Shown: positions 7,682 to 16,505 of the stretch, in pieces
How the letters are laid out: every line of letters begins with the position of its first letter
Position numbering within the stretch: position 1 is the stretch's first letter
Source of the DNA: Ardenticatenaceae bacterium
Lineage (GTDB): Bacteria > Chloroflexota > Anaerolineae > Promineifilales > Promineifilaceae
DNA: 64,000 nucleotides
Assembly (NCBI GenBank): GCA_011525915.1
Contig: WYBM01000051.1
Span: 62,001-126,000 of the forward strand
Direction: 5' to 3'
Program-made: the position numbers and the translations under genes
Notes under the pieces: generated by a model
The model's input: only the letters and a program-made list of their open reading frames with translations
The model's database searches: none
What the model was told of the DNA's origin: nothing

Positions 7682-9052
7682 ATGACCTTGTCAGGTGAAA
7701 AGATGGCGTTAAAAGAAGCGATCCGCACGTATCATGATTTGTTAACCGAAGACCTGGCACAGGAATCACAGGCCCAATTGACGGAACAGTTGCGGATGCG
7801 TGGACTGTTTTTTGGTGAGCGCCCGCTGTGTACGGTCTTGCGCCCGCGCTTTTTACTGCCAGAGCAATACACTTTTTTACGCCGGGCGATACGGCCGTTG
7901 CTGCGCGCCTTTGACAAGATTTCCGAACTTGCCGTGCAAGATGCCGACTTCCGCCAGCAATTTGGGCTGCTGGATTGGGAAGAAGAGCTTCTCCAACATG
8001 ATCCGGGCTATGAAGGGCACACGCCGCTGACCCGGCTGGACGCCTTTTATGTCACCGACACCGGTGAATTGAAATTTACGGAGTACAACGCCGAGGTTCC
8101 CGCTGCTTCGGCCTACAACGATGTCTTACACGAGGTCTTTTTGGGCCTACCGGTGATGGGCATGTTTATGCGTCAATACGCCGTGCGGCCGCTGCCCACC
8201 CGCCATGCCGTGCTGCATGTGCTCATGCGTGCCTACCGGCAGTGGGGCGGCGTCGGCAAACCCAACATCGCCATTCTGGACTGGGCGGAAGTTCCCACAC
8301 GCAGCGAGTTTGAGTTGTTTATGCAATACTTCCGTTCACAGGGGTTGGCCTGTGAGATTGTGGATCCACGCGAGGTAGAATACAAAAACGGCCGTCTTGT
8401 CCACGGAGACTTCCATATTAACATCATTTATAAACGTGTCTTGATTACTGAACTGATCGAGCGGGGGGGATTAAACCAGCCGGTGGTCAACGCCGTACGT
8501 GATGGCGCGGTATGTATGGTTAATCCCTGGCGTTGTAAACTACTCTATAAAAAAATGAGCCTGGCTGTGCTCAGTGATGAACAGAATGCACACCTGTTTG
8601 ACGAGGCGGAAACGGCCGTGATCCAGGCACACATCCCCTGGACACGCACTGTCGCCGAGCGCAAGACAATGTACGGTGGCCTGCCTGTTGACCTTATCCC
8701 TTTTATGCACAAATACAAAGATCAGCTGGTGCTGAAACCCAACGATGATTATGGCGGTCATGGCATTGTGCTGGGCTGGCAGACAAATGCCGGTGGCTGG
8801 GAAACGGCCGTGCAGCAGGCATTGCAGTCGCCGTATATTGTGCAGGAACGGGTGATCATCCCTACCGAACCCTATCCCAGTCTGCTGAAGGATGGCCTGC
8901 ACATCTTTGACCGGATGTTAGACACCGCCCCCTTTGTCTTTCATGGCAGCTATGTCGATGGCTGCCTGACACGGCTGTCTACCGATCCGTTGCTCAACGT
9001 TTCCGCCGGCGGCGGCTCAACCGTGCCCACGTTTGTGGTGGAAAAGCGTTAA
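7682..9052 (+). CDS. Circularly permuted ATP-grasp ligase
   Basis: 456 residues of the circularly permuted ATP-grasp group, whose known members form peptide-type bonds in small-molecule or peptide metabolism. Motifs follow the permuted order: FTEYNAEVPAASAYND (metal site) comes first, then VLKPNDDYGGHGIVLGW (ATP lysine and glycine loop) and YIVQERVIIP (hinge). Several starts are in frame. ATG at 7682 is preferred, with AAGGTGG nine bases upstream; GTG at 7670 and ATG at 7703 are alternatives. Its last 36 bases overlap the convergent phosphoesterase gene. With the esterase and RimK-like gene it forms a three-gene set. Confidence 0.85.
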   Translation: MTLSGEKMALKEAIRTYHDLLTEDLAQESQAQLTEQLRMRGLFFGERPLCTVLRPRFLLPEQYTFLRRAIRPLLRAFDKISELAVQDADFRQQFGLLDWEEELLQHDPGYEGHTPLTRLDAFYVTDTGELKFTEYNAEVPAASAYNDVLHEVFLGLPVMGMFMRQYAVRPLPTRHAVLHVLMRAYRQWGGVGKPNIAILDWAEVPTRSEFELFMQYFRSQGLACEIVDPREVEYKNGRLVHGDFHINIIYKRVLITELIERGGLNQPVVNAVRDGAVCMVNPWRCKLLYKKMSLAVLSDEQNAHLFDEAETAVIQAHIPWTRTVAERKTMYGGLPVDLIPFMHKYKDQLVLKPNDDYGGHGIVLGWQTNAGGWETAVQQALQSPYIVQERVIIPTEPYPSLLKDGLHIFDRMLDTAPFVFHGSYVDGCLTRLSTDPLLNVSAGGGSTVPTFVVEKR

Positions 9053-9949
9053 CGGTTTTGTTTGTAAGATATGCCGCTGCACCTGGTTGGCCACGGCCGT
9101 CCATTTTATCAGTGTAATCTGCCCCTGAAAGATTTCTAGTCCGGTGATATAGCCCGGTGTCAGACAATTACCCGTATTAAAATAGGGCAGCCGCCCTGGC
9201 GTGGGAAAGGCACACATGTGGGTGTGGCCACAAATCACCACCTGCTGCTGTCGCTGGCTCCACAATTGGATAGCCGTTTCTACCCGGTGAGCCTTGTTCA
9301 AAATCCACTCACTCAGCCATAATGGGATGCGGTCCAGCCGGTGGCGTTCCGGCACACCCCCTTCTGGCTCGGCAAAGTAATACCAGGCATGAATGCCCAA
9401 GGGCAGAAGATGCTTAAAAAAATACCGGCTGTGGGGGCGCTTAAACCACCATAGATAGTCACCCCGATAACTGGCCTGGTGCCCGTGTACCGCAAAAAGT
9501 GTCTGACCGGTAGTGGTATGGGTCAATAGAAGACCCTGATGCAGCGGAATTCCTTCTTTTTCCATGGGGTCAAACAATCCCCCTTGGGAATCATGATTGC
9601 CGATGATCAGAACCAGCCGATTTTGCTCCCAAAACCGGAACAGCAGATCAAACAGCCGTCGATGCGCATGCCGAATGTCGCTGAAACGTGGATTGTGCCA
9701 CAGCTCATCCCCATCGCCGACTTCAATATAGGTGAAGCCCTGGTGATAATAATGGGTCAGGGCATGCAAAAACAGCGCCGCATTGGGGGCAAAGGCATCA
9801 TAGCGGTTATTGGTTCCCCGGTGACAATCACTGAAAAATACAAGTCGGGAACCATCGTTAAACTCCAGGCGGGGCGAAAGTTGTCGTGCTTTGTCCAGCC
9901 GGGCATGAGCTGCCACGTGCCAGTCCACCGCGGGCATATCAGGTTTCAT
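9017..9949 (-). CDS. Calcineurin-like metallophosphoesterase
   Basis: 310 residues with the dimetal phosphoesterase motifs in order: FFSDCHRG (DxH; most relatives read SDxHLG), VGDGDELW (GDxxD), IGNHDSQ (GNHD), VHGHQA and CGHTHMCAF (GHxH). This resembles the LpxH/YbbF-like and general metallophosphatase groups. Motifs are complete, so it should be active, but the substrate is not deducible. There is no signal peptide. Its 3' end overlaps the convergent ATP-grasp gene by 36 bp, which leaves no terminator between the two transcripts. Confidence 0.88.
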   Translation of the reverse strand: MKPDMPAVDWHVAAHARLDKARQLSPRLEFNDGSRLVFFSDCHRGTNNRYDAFAPNAALFLHALTHYYHQGFTYIEVGDGDELWHNPRFSDIRHAHRRLFDLLFRFWEQNRLVLIIGNHDSQGGLFDPMEKEGIPLHQGLLLTHTTTGQTLFAVHGHQASYRGDYLWWFKRPHSRYFFKHLLPLGIHAWYYFAEPEGGVPERHRLDRIPLWLSEWILNKAHRVETAIQLWSQRQQQVVICGHTHMCAFPTPGRLPYFNTGNCLTPGYITGLEIFQGQITLIKWTAVANQVQRHILQTKPLTLFHHKRGHG

Positions 9950-10232
9950 AAGGGCGCCACTTTTCTATAAGTAACGAGATTGTATGCACAAGCTTCTGAG
10001 GGGGCGAATTCCCTTTGGCTCCATTAATGTGCTGCCTTTTGACATCAGGAACCAGGCCAGCTCCCCCTGGCGATCATGGCCCGATAATACACTCTAAAGA
10101 TGGACATGAGCTGACCTATGACTGTGCCAATATGGTGGCTTTGAAAGCTATAGAGCAGTTAAGTGGGGGCCAAAAACGGAATTGGTTGGCTGCGCCTGAC
10201 CTATGAGAGGGGGGGTGATGAGTGAGGGGGTT
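9950..10232. other. Intergenic region without a supported gene
   Basis: Short open frames exist but lack a ribosome binding site or a recognisable protein. CTGACCTATGA occurs twice (near 10111 and 10196) and could be a remnant of a duplication. I see nothing else. Confidence 0.5.
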
Positions 10233-10625
10233 TTAAAAGGAAGCCACCGGGCGCAGTTTGCGCAGAGACGGCCGTAAGGGGACTTGCGGCAAGAAGGGGA
10301 ACGCTGCCTGCCAGGAAGGCGTTTCTGGCGAGGGCGCTTTTTCTACCTGGCAGCCTTCGGCCCGAATGAGCCATTCATGGTGTACAAGGTGACGTGCTTC
10401 ATGGTAATTGATACCCAGGCGGCGCGCTTCATACGTGGCCAACCGGTTAAGCAGCGCCTCAGGCACGGCCGTCACATCCAGATAATAAACTGGCACGTCC
10501 CCCCAACGCTGTGTGCAAGCCAGGTGCGGATAGGGGTATTTAACGGGTAGAGAGGTACGGCCGTATACCTTTTCCCATAAGTGGGCTAAATTTTCATGGA
10601 TTGGGGTTATGAAATAGTGTGTCAT
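10233..10625 (-). CDS. Unrecognised 130-residue protein under a LexA-like operator
   Basis: I do not recognise this family. From ATG at 10625 (GAGG six bases upstream; the upstream ATG at 10637 lacks one) it encodes MTHYFITPIHENLAHLW and onwards. It is rich in aromatic residues and histidine (NYHEARHLVHHEWLIRAEG), has no membrane segment or signal peptide, and ends in a basic Pro-rich tail. A good promoter lies upstream with the 12-bp palindrome GAACATATGTTC just past the -10 box. This matches the Gram-positive LexA (SOS) box, so DNA-damage induction is a specific testable inference. It is monocistronic: the neighbours are the phosphoesterase 283 bp downstream and the divergent aminotransferase gene. 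Confidence 0.65.
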   Translation of the reverse strand: MTHYFITPIHENLAHLWEKVYGRTSLPVKYPYPHLACTQRWGDVPVYYLDVTAVPEALLNRLATYEARRLGINYHEARHLVHHEWLIRAEGCQVEKAPSPETPSWQAAFPFLPQVPLRPSLRKLRPVASF

Positions 10626-10645
10626 ACCATACCTCAATAGTACCA

Positions 10646-10688
10646 GAACATATGTTCCATATTATAGCATAACCTGTTCGTTTGTCTA
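10646..10688 (-). promoter_or_regulatory. Promoter with LexA-like operator
   Basis: On the minus strand: -35 TAGACA (10688-10683), 16-bp spacer, -10 TATAAT (10666-10661), then the perfect palindrome GAACATATGTTC (10657-10646) over the expected transcription start. The spacer also holds a half site, CGAAC. The known Gram-positive SOS box is CGAACATATGTTCG; here the outermost pair differs. Confidence 0.6.
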
Positions 10689-10905
10689 CAGTGTGATCGC
10701 CAGCGGGCTTGTGGCTTCATCGCGCCCTTTGCCCACCGTATCTTCATTAAAAATCACACCTGACCATGGCCGAACTGGCTGATCATGCCCACTTTACGCG
10801 CCGCTGGTACAATTGCGACCATCAGATCCTGATTTCCTGCGAGTAAAGCGAAGGCGACACGTTCAATTTCACATACTCTGGCGTTTTCGTCTAAAGGAGC
10901 AGCAC

Positions 10906-12423
10906 ATGTCTAGCATGATGACAGACAAAAACACGGCCGTGACCTTCTCCCCTGAGGCCTATGACCTCGCTTACCAACAATTCCGGCAGGCCTACCCTGC
11001 TTACGCCACCACCCACCGCCTGACCGAACTACGCCAGACCGAATACAAACGCCTGGACACCCAGAAACAGATCTACCTGGATTTCACTGGCGGCGGCCTG
11101 TACGCCGAATCACAGCTGCAACAGCACTTCGATCTGCTGCGGACACACGTCTACGGCAATCCCCATTCCGCCAACCCCACCTCCCTGATTATGACGGATC
11201 TAGTCGAAGGGGCTCGCCATTATGTGCGGCGCTATTTTAACGCTGGTGACCGGTACGTTTGCATCTTCACCCCCAATGCCAGCGGCGCCCTCAAACATGT
11301 TGGTGAATCTTACCCATTCCAACCGGGCAGCGGCTATTTACTCACCTTTGATAACCACAATTCCGTTAACGGTATCCGCGAATTTGCCCGCCGTAAAGGG
11401 GCAACGTATACCTATGTCCCCCTCACCCGGCCGGAACTGCGTATCGATGAGACCAAATTGGCAGCACTGCTAGATGCCATTGACCCAGCTTACCCTCACC
11501 TGTTTGCTTACCCACCCCAATCCAACTTCTCCGGCGTCAAACACCCGCTGGATTACGTGAAACTGGCACAAAGTAAAGGATGGGACACACTGCTAGATGC
11601 GGCAGCTTTTGTGCCCACCAATCGGCTGGATCTGGCAGAGGTGCAGCCCGATTTTGTGAGCATCTCTTTTTATAAGATGTTTGGCTACCCTACAGGCATT
11701 GGCGCCCTGTTGGTGCACAAACGAATCATAGAGAAGTTACAACGGCCGTGGTTTGCCGGCGGCACCGTCAACTTTGCCAGCGTGCAGGGGGAAGGCCATT
11801 ACCTGACACCCGGCGAGGCCGGTTTTGAAGATGGCACAGTGGATTATCTGAATATTCCCGCCGTCAAGATCGGCCTGCAGCACCTGGAAAGCATTGGCAT
11901 AGACACGATCAACACCCGGGTACGCTGCCTGACGGCCTGGCTGCTGGAGAATTTGTATGCGCTGCGGCACAGTAACGGCCGGGCCATGGTGCGTATCTAT
12001 GGCCCCGTTAATACAGAGAGGCGTGGGGGCACAGTGACGCTAAATTTCTATGGCCCGGATGAAAAACTGCTGGATTACCGGCGGGTTGAAGAGATGGCTA
12101 ACCACGAAGGCATCTCATTACGTACCGGCTGCTTCTGCAACCCCGGGGCAGGCGAGATAGCAGAGGAATTGACGGCAGAAGATATGCACGCCGCCATTGA
12201 TGGTGGCATCGATATGAGCCTGCCCCGTTTTGTGCAAATGATCCAATATCGGGGGAACAAAAGCGCTGGCGCTATTCGTGTTTCCATAGGGTTAGCCACA
12301 AACTTTGCGGACGTGTACCGCTTTATGCGCTTTGCGGCCACTTTTCGCGACCAAACCAACCTGAACATTGGCGCTGTGACGTTTGACATCGAAAACTGCC
12401 GCGCCATCCGCGATGGCAGTTAA
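10906..12423 (+). CDS. Class V aminotransferase, MOCOS-like (PLP-dependent sulfurtransferase/lyase)
   Basis: 505 residues from ATG at 10906, preceded by AAAGGAG (10893-10899); an in-frame ATG at 10813 lacks a site. The fold is the NifS/CsdA-type class V family. SFYKMFGYPTGIGALLV carries the PLP lysine and RTGCFCNPGAGE the cysteine loop typical of molybdenum cofactor sulfurase N-terminal domains, which load sulfur onto Moco. The C-terminal MOSC domain of eukaryotic MOCOS is absent. No molybdenum cofactor genes are nearby, so an alternative is a general cysteine-desulfurase-like enzyme. It is convergent with the RecQ fusion gene, 19 bp apart. Confidence 0.85.
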   Translation: MSSMMTDKNTAVTFSPEAYDLAYQQFRQAYPAYATTHRLTELRQTEYKRLDTQKQIYLDFTGGGLYAESQLQQHFDLLRTHVYGNPHSANPTSLIMTDLVEGARHYVRRYFNAGDRYVCIFTPNASGALKHVGESYPFQPGSGYLLTFDNHNSVNGIREFARRKGATYTYVPLTRPELRIDETKLAALLDAIDPAYPHLFAYPPQSNFSGVKHPLDYVKLAQSKGWDTLLDAAAFVPTNRLDLAEVQPDFVSISFYKMFGYPTGIGALLVHKRIIEKLQRPWFAGGTVNFASVQGEGHYLTPGEAGFEDGTVDYLNIPAVKIGLQHLESIGIDTINTRVRCLTAWLLENLYALRHSNGRAMVRIYGPVNTERRGGTVTLNFYGPDEKLLDYRRVEEMANHEGISLRTGCFCNPGAGEIAEELTAEDMHAAIDGGIDMSLPRFVQMIQYRGNKSAGAIRVSIGLATNFADVYRFMRFAATFRDQTNLNIGAVTFDIENCRAIRDGS

Positions 12424-12442
12424 GGGCGCGTTCATCCATCAC

Positions 12443-15250
12443 TTACAGAACTTTTGACGCCTGGCACAAATAAACCAGGCGCAGGATGTGCAGTTCCTCG
12501 AAGCTGACGGCTTCACCCAGGGCGTCGTAGACAGGGCGCAGATAATCGGGGCCAAGTTCAGCAAAACAGGCCAACACATGCGCCTGTTCATCTGGGGAAA
12601 GGGCGGAGAGGGCACGTAAATTATCAGGGGGCAGCGGCCGTCCTGCCTGCACCACCTTTACCAGATGGGACAATACGGTGCTGGTTTTAATGCCCAACTC
12701 GGCGGCGATGTCCGGTATGGTACGGCCGTTTTCATACATCTCAGCAATGGTTAGGGCACGTGTACCTGGCTGGCTGCGCGGCGGGGACGTGGCCACCGCC
12801 GTTTTCGGCTTTTCTGTCAGTTCATGCGTCGCGCAATAGGCCACAATCAGCGGTAAGAACACATCTGCGTATTTTTCCAGCTTCACCTGCCCCACACCGG
12901 TGATACGGGCAAAGGCAGCCCGCGACTGCGGGTAAACGGCGGCCATCTCCACCAGTGCCCGGTCTGAAAAGATGATGTATGGTGGCACATTGGCCGCGTC
13001 GGCCAATTCCTTGCGCTGGCGGCGCAGCAAGGCAAACAGTTCCCGATTGTAGTCCAACGAGGCAGTAGGGATGACGGCCGTATGCCCGGCCACAGCTTCT
13101 GTGTGTAAGACCCCCCATGCCTTCTCCTGCCCACGCATGACCGGCCACGCCTTCTCTGCCAGCTTCAGGCTGCCGTACTCCAGGTCTTGGACCATAAGCC
13201 CTTGCTGGATAAATTGCGTGGCCAGGTGCTTCCACTGCTTCTGGCTGTAACCCGCGCCAATGCCGTAGGTGGAAAGCCGGTCATGCTGCCGCCGCAAAAT
13301 CTCTTGCCGCCGCGAGCCACGCAGCACGTCAATGACATAGTTCATGCCAAACATTTGCCCGGTACGGTAGACACAAGAAAGAAATTTTTGGGCCAGGGTG
13401 GTCAGGTCTACCTGGTCACGTTCATCTGCCAGGCAGTTGTCACAGGCGTCACACGCTTCCGCTTCATAAGCTTCGCCAAAGTAAGTGAGCAGCGGCCGTC
13501 GCCGGCACTCCCTGGCATCTGCATACTGCACCATAGCTCCCAACCGCAGTGACGCCCCCCGCTGCTCTGCAGCAGCCATCTCCTGGATAAAGTAGTTGAT
13601 CGTGCCCACATCAGCATAGCTGTACAACAACAGACAGTCAGCCCGCAAGCCATCGCGCCCGGCACGGCCAATTTGCTGGTAATAGCTCTCCACATCTTTA
13701 GGCAAATCGACGTGCAAAACAAAACGCACGTTGGGCTTGTTGATGCCCATGCCAAAAGCCACGGTAGCAATGATGATGGGCACATCATCACGAATGAAGG
13801 CGCGCTGGTTTTGGAAACGGGTGGCGTCATCGAGGCCGGCATGATACGGCCGTGCTGCCCACCCTTGTGCTGGCAGCAAACCGGCCAGCAAATCTACCTG
13901 CTTGCGCGTGGCACAGTAAATAATGCCTGATTCACCCTGGCGGTCGGCCAGAAAAGCCAGCGTTTGACCCAGAACATCTATCTTGGGCTGCACACTTAAA
14001 AAGAGATTTTCGCGGTTAAAACTGGCGATGAACTCGTGCGCCTCCGGGATGCCCAAGGAATGGAGAATGTCCTGCCGCACCCGTGGTGTAGCCGTCGCCG
14101 TGAGGGCAATGCACACCGCCTGGGGCAACCGCTGGCGCACATCGGCCAGCTGGCGGTATTCGGGGCGGAAATCATGCCCCCACTGAGAGATGCAGTGGGC
14201 TTCATCAATGGTCAGACAGGCTACCCGGCTTTCGGCCAGCAAGGTCAGCACATCTGGGCGTGTAAGGGTTTCCGGGGCAGCGTACAGCAGCTTGACACGG
14301 CCGTGGCGCACCCATTGCATTGTTTCCGCATACGCCGCCACGGGCAGGGTACTGTTCAGGTAGGCGGCAGGCACCCCCACCTCGCGCAGCTGGCTTACCT
14401 GGTCTTCCATCAGCGAAATGAGCGGAGAGACGACGACGGTGAGGCCATCAAAAAGCAGGGCCGGCAGCTGGTAACACAATGATTTACCACTGCCGGTGGG
14501 CATGATCGCCATGCTGTCACGGCCATTAAACAGATTTTGAATGATCTCTTCCTGCAGGGGGCGAAAATCATCATAGCCGAAGATCGTTTTGAGCAAACGC
14601 CGGGCCATGCCCAGGTCACGCGGCCCCTCTGGCAGTGCCAGGGCTGGTGGCGGGATGATGTCGGCATCCGTGGGGGCCTCATACCAATCATCAAAAGGTA
14701 GGGCTGTGTCCAGGTGGTCTGCCGCATCCCAGGCTACGTTCAGGCAGAAGTCAGCCCCGGCAGCGTCTATCGGTTGGTGTGGGATGTTTGCCTGCGGGCG
14801 CAAACGGCCGTGTTCGTCAATATGGGCCACCGGTATGCCCAATTCGGCCAGGGTTTGGCCGAGCAGGTGCGCCCGGTGACACGTTTCCGGCTTCTCTTCC
14901 GCACACATCAAGGCTACCGGCAGCTGCTGTGCATAGGCCTGCTGCACGCGGCCAATCCCCTCCTGGTAAAAAGGCATCTGGCCCACTTTAGCGTAATCAA
15001 CATGACCATCGGTATAACAGCGCTCATCGGCCGGGCGGCCGCCCAGATTGTGCCCCATAAAAACGTACCGAATGTCGCTGGCCTTTAAGTGTCCCTCTAA
15101 GGCTTGCTTAGAAAACTCCGGTCTGTGCCGCGAATAAGGCTGTGAACGCACATCGATCAGGTAGGCGACCTGGTAGGTTTTAAGAAGGGCAATAAAATCG
15201 GGCAACGGCCGCGAGCCATACCCAATGGTGTAAATTGGCGTTTCGGCCAC
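12443..15250 (-). CDS. DUF488-RecQ helicase fusion
   Basis: 935 residues. Residues 1-150 are a DUF488 domain (YTIGYGSRPLPDFIALL at the start, CAEEKPETCHRAHL at about 116-129). From about 215 a RecQ helicase follows: MPTGSGKS (about 250-257), TIDEAHCISQWGHDFRPEY, LTATATPRVRQDIL, and QIGRAGRDGLRAD. Next come the RQC zinc cysteines (CRRRPLLTYF to CDACDNC), an HRDC domain (LRRQRKELADAANVPPYIIF), and a C-terminal helix-turn-helix (IPDIAAELGIKTSTVLSHL). RecQ unwinds DNA 3' to 5' during repair and recombination. GTG start at 15250 with AAGGAAG upstream. DUF488 genes are often separate small genes; this N-terminal fusion is unusual. Confidence 0.93.
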   Translation of the reverse strand: MAETPIYTIGYGSRPLPDFIALLKTYQVAYLIDVRSQPYSRHRPEFSKQALEGHLKASDIRYVFMGHNLGGRPADERCYTDGHVDYAKVGQMPFYQEGIGRVQQAYAQQLPVALMCAEEKPETCHRAHLLGQTLAELGIPVAHIDEHGRLRPQANIPHQPIDAAGADFCLNVAWDAADHLDTALPFDDWYEAPTDADIIPPPALALPEGPRDLGMARRLLKTIFGYDDFRPLQEEIIQNLFNGRDSMAIMPTGSGKSLCYQLPALLFDGLTVVVSPLISLMEDQVSQLREVGVPAAYLNSTLPVAAYAETMQWVRHGRVKLLYAAPETLTRPDVLTLLAESRVACLTIDEAHCISQWGHDFRPEYRQLADVRQRLPQAVCIALTATATPRVRQDILHSLGIPEAHEFIASFNRENLFLSVQPKIDVLGQTLAFLADRQGESGIIYCATRKQVDLLAGLLPAQGWAARPYHAGLDDATRFQNQRAFIRDDVPIIIATVAFGMGINKPNVRFVLHVDLPKDVESYYQQIGRAGRDGLRADCLLLYSYADVGTINYFIQEMAAAEQRGASLRLGAMVQYADARECRRRPLLTYFGEAYEAEACDACDNCLADERDQVDLTTLAQKFLSCVYRTGQMFGMNYVIDVLRGSRRQEILRRQHDRLSTYGIGAGYSQKQWKHLATQFIQQGLMVQDLEYGSLKLAEKAWPVMRGQEKAWGVLHTEAVAGHTAVIPTASLDYNRELFALLRRQRKELADAANVPPYIIFSDRALVEMAAVYPQSRAAFARITGVGQVKLEKYADVFLPLIVAYCATHELTEKPKTAVATSPPRSQPGTRALTIAEMYENGRTIPDIAAELGIKTSTVLSHLVKVVQAGRPLPPDNLRALSALSPDEQAHVLACFAELGPDYLRPVYDALGEAVSFEELHILRLVYLCQASKVL

Positions 15251-15354
15251 TACAGACTTCCTTTGTATGTAAGACGTGGGTTTTTAAGATTCACACGATT
15301 ATTCCTACACAATGACGGACCGTGTACCATTGCTGATTGTGTTGATCTGCATTA

Positions 15355-15405
15355 GATAGGCCAGCACTGAACACTGTCCACTGATGAGTGAATACTGGTA
15401 CCAGG
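15355..15405 (+). repeat. Intergenic heptad element, partial family A
   Basis: Only the right half is present: AGATAGGCCAGCACTGAA, then heptads, closing with ACTGGTACC. It lies in the divergent gap between the RecQ fusion and the PqqB-like gene. Confidence 0.7.
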
Positions 15406-15449
15406 GTGTATTTGTTTTACTTATCTGGCAGTGAGGGTATTATAACAAC

Positions 15450-16337
15450 GTGGAACCGATCCAACTACCGGGGAATCAGGTTACGGCCGTCATCCTGGGC
15501 ATGATGCAAGACGGGGGGCTGCCACACGCTGGCTGCCGCTGTCAGCGCTGTGCCCGGGCCTTTGCTGCTCCGGCACAGGGCGCCCATGCCGCCTGCCTGG
15601 GGTTGGTGGATACCCGTGGGCGGGAGACGGCCGTTTATCTCTTTGACGCCACGCCAGACATTAAGGTCCAGCTCAACCTGCTGGCCGGTGCGCTTGGCCC
15701 CCACCCACAGCGCGGCGGCCGCCTGCGCCAACCAGATGGCATCTTTCTTACCCATGCCCACATGGGGCACATTGGCGGCCTGCCCCAGCTTGGCCCAGAA
15801 GCGATGGCTGTAAGCCAACTGCCCATCTACATGGCCAGGGAAGTAGGGCAGTTATTGTTGACAAACCGTCTATGGCAGCCATTGGTGCAAAATTTGCAGA
15901 TCGTGCCGCTGGTAGCCGGGCAAACGCTGGACCTGGCCGCAGATGTACAGGTGACGGCCGTGGCCGTACCTCACCGCGACGAATGGGGCGCGGGCACGTT
16001 TGCCTTCCGCCTTCAGGGGCCAAACCGCAGCCTGCTTTACCTGCCAGACATTGACACCTGGGACCCATGGCCGGAAGCGGAAACCATCTTAGCCGGTGTG
16101 GACATAGCGTTGGTGGATGCGACTTTTTACAGTCATGATGAGCTTGGCGGCCGCGCCCCCGTCGCCCATCCCCTGGTAACTGACACCCTCACCCGTTTTG
16201 CGCACCTGCCTACCCAACTGGTGCTGACCCATCTGAACCATACCAACCCGGTGTTGGATCAGGGGAGTGCGGCGCGCACGGCCGTCTTGCAAACCGGCGC
16301 CCATATTGCTTACACCGGGCAGATGTTTAGGCTTTGA
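15450..16337 (+). CDS. Metallo-beta-lactamase fold hydrolase, PqqB-like
   Basis: 295 residues from GTG at 15450. The metal motif THAHMGHIGGLPQLG is closest to the PqqB pattern, where the fourth motif residue is not Asp as in most MBL enzymes. The N-terminal LGMMQDGGLPHAGCRCQRC matches the PqqB-type start with a cysteine cluster. PqqB acts in a late oxidation step of pyrroloquinoline quinone synthesis, but no pqqA, C, D or E is in the window, so this is more likely an orphan PqqB-like enzyme. It is soluble. It converges on the ATP-grasp gene, with about 165 bp between them including a heptad tract. Confidence 0.8.
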   Translation: MEPIQLPGNQVTAVILGMMQDGGLPHAGCRCQRCARAFAAPAQGAHAACLGLVDTRGRETAVYLFDATPDIKVQLNLLAGALGPHPQRGGRLRQPDGIFLTHAHMGHIGGLPQLGPEAMAVSQLPIYMAREVGQLLLTNRLWQPLVQNLQIVPLVAGQTLDLAADVQVTAVAVPHRDEWGAGTFAFRLQGPNRSLLYLPDIDTWDPWPEAETILAGVDIALVDATFYSHDELGGRAPVAHPLVTDTLTRFAHLPTQLVLTHLNHTNPVLDQGSAARTAVLQTGAHIAYTGQMFRL

Positions 16338-16454
16338 GCGGCGGGGGCGCGGCGGCGATTGGAGCAGCCGCAGTGTCACTTCGGTCCCGGCGGGCAATTG
16401 CCAGATCATCTTCAATGAGGAGCATATGTGTGGCATACATGTGCGGATTCAGTC

Positions 16455-16505
16455 ACGAACCTGGTTACTTAATACTGAACACTGACTAACTGAACACTGA
16501 CGACT
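16455..16505. repeat. Short heptad tract
   Basis: ACTGAAC and ACTGACT units in a row between two convergent genes. It has no family A core and may be a decayed copy. Confidence 0.6.

Noticed and set aside
5859-9052. ATP-grasp genes as a graspetide (microviridin-like) cluster
   Set aside because: No precursor peptide with a conserved core, and no transporter, is seen near the genes.
10015-10206. Plus-strand 63-residue frame in the 9950-10232 gap
   Set aside because: No ribosome binding site, no recognisable family and composition typical of random frames.
16089-16436. Minus-strand frame near 16.4 kb resembling a kinase C-terminus
   Set aside because: The readable part is only about 30 residues, then runs antisense through the PqqB-like gene.
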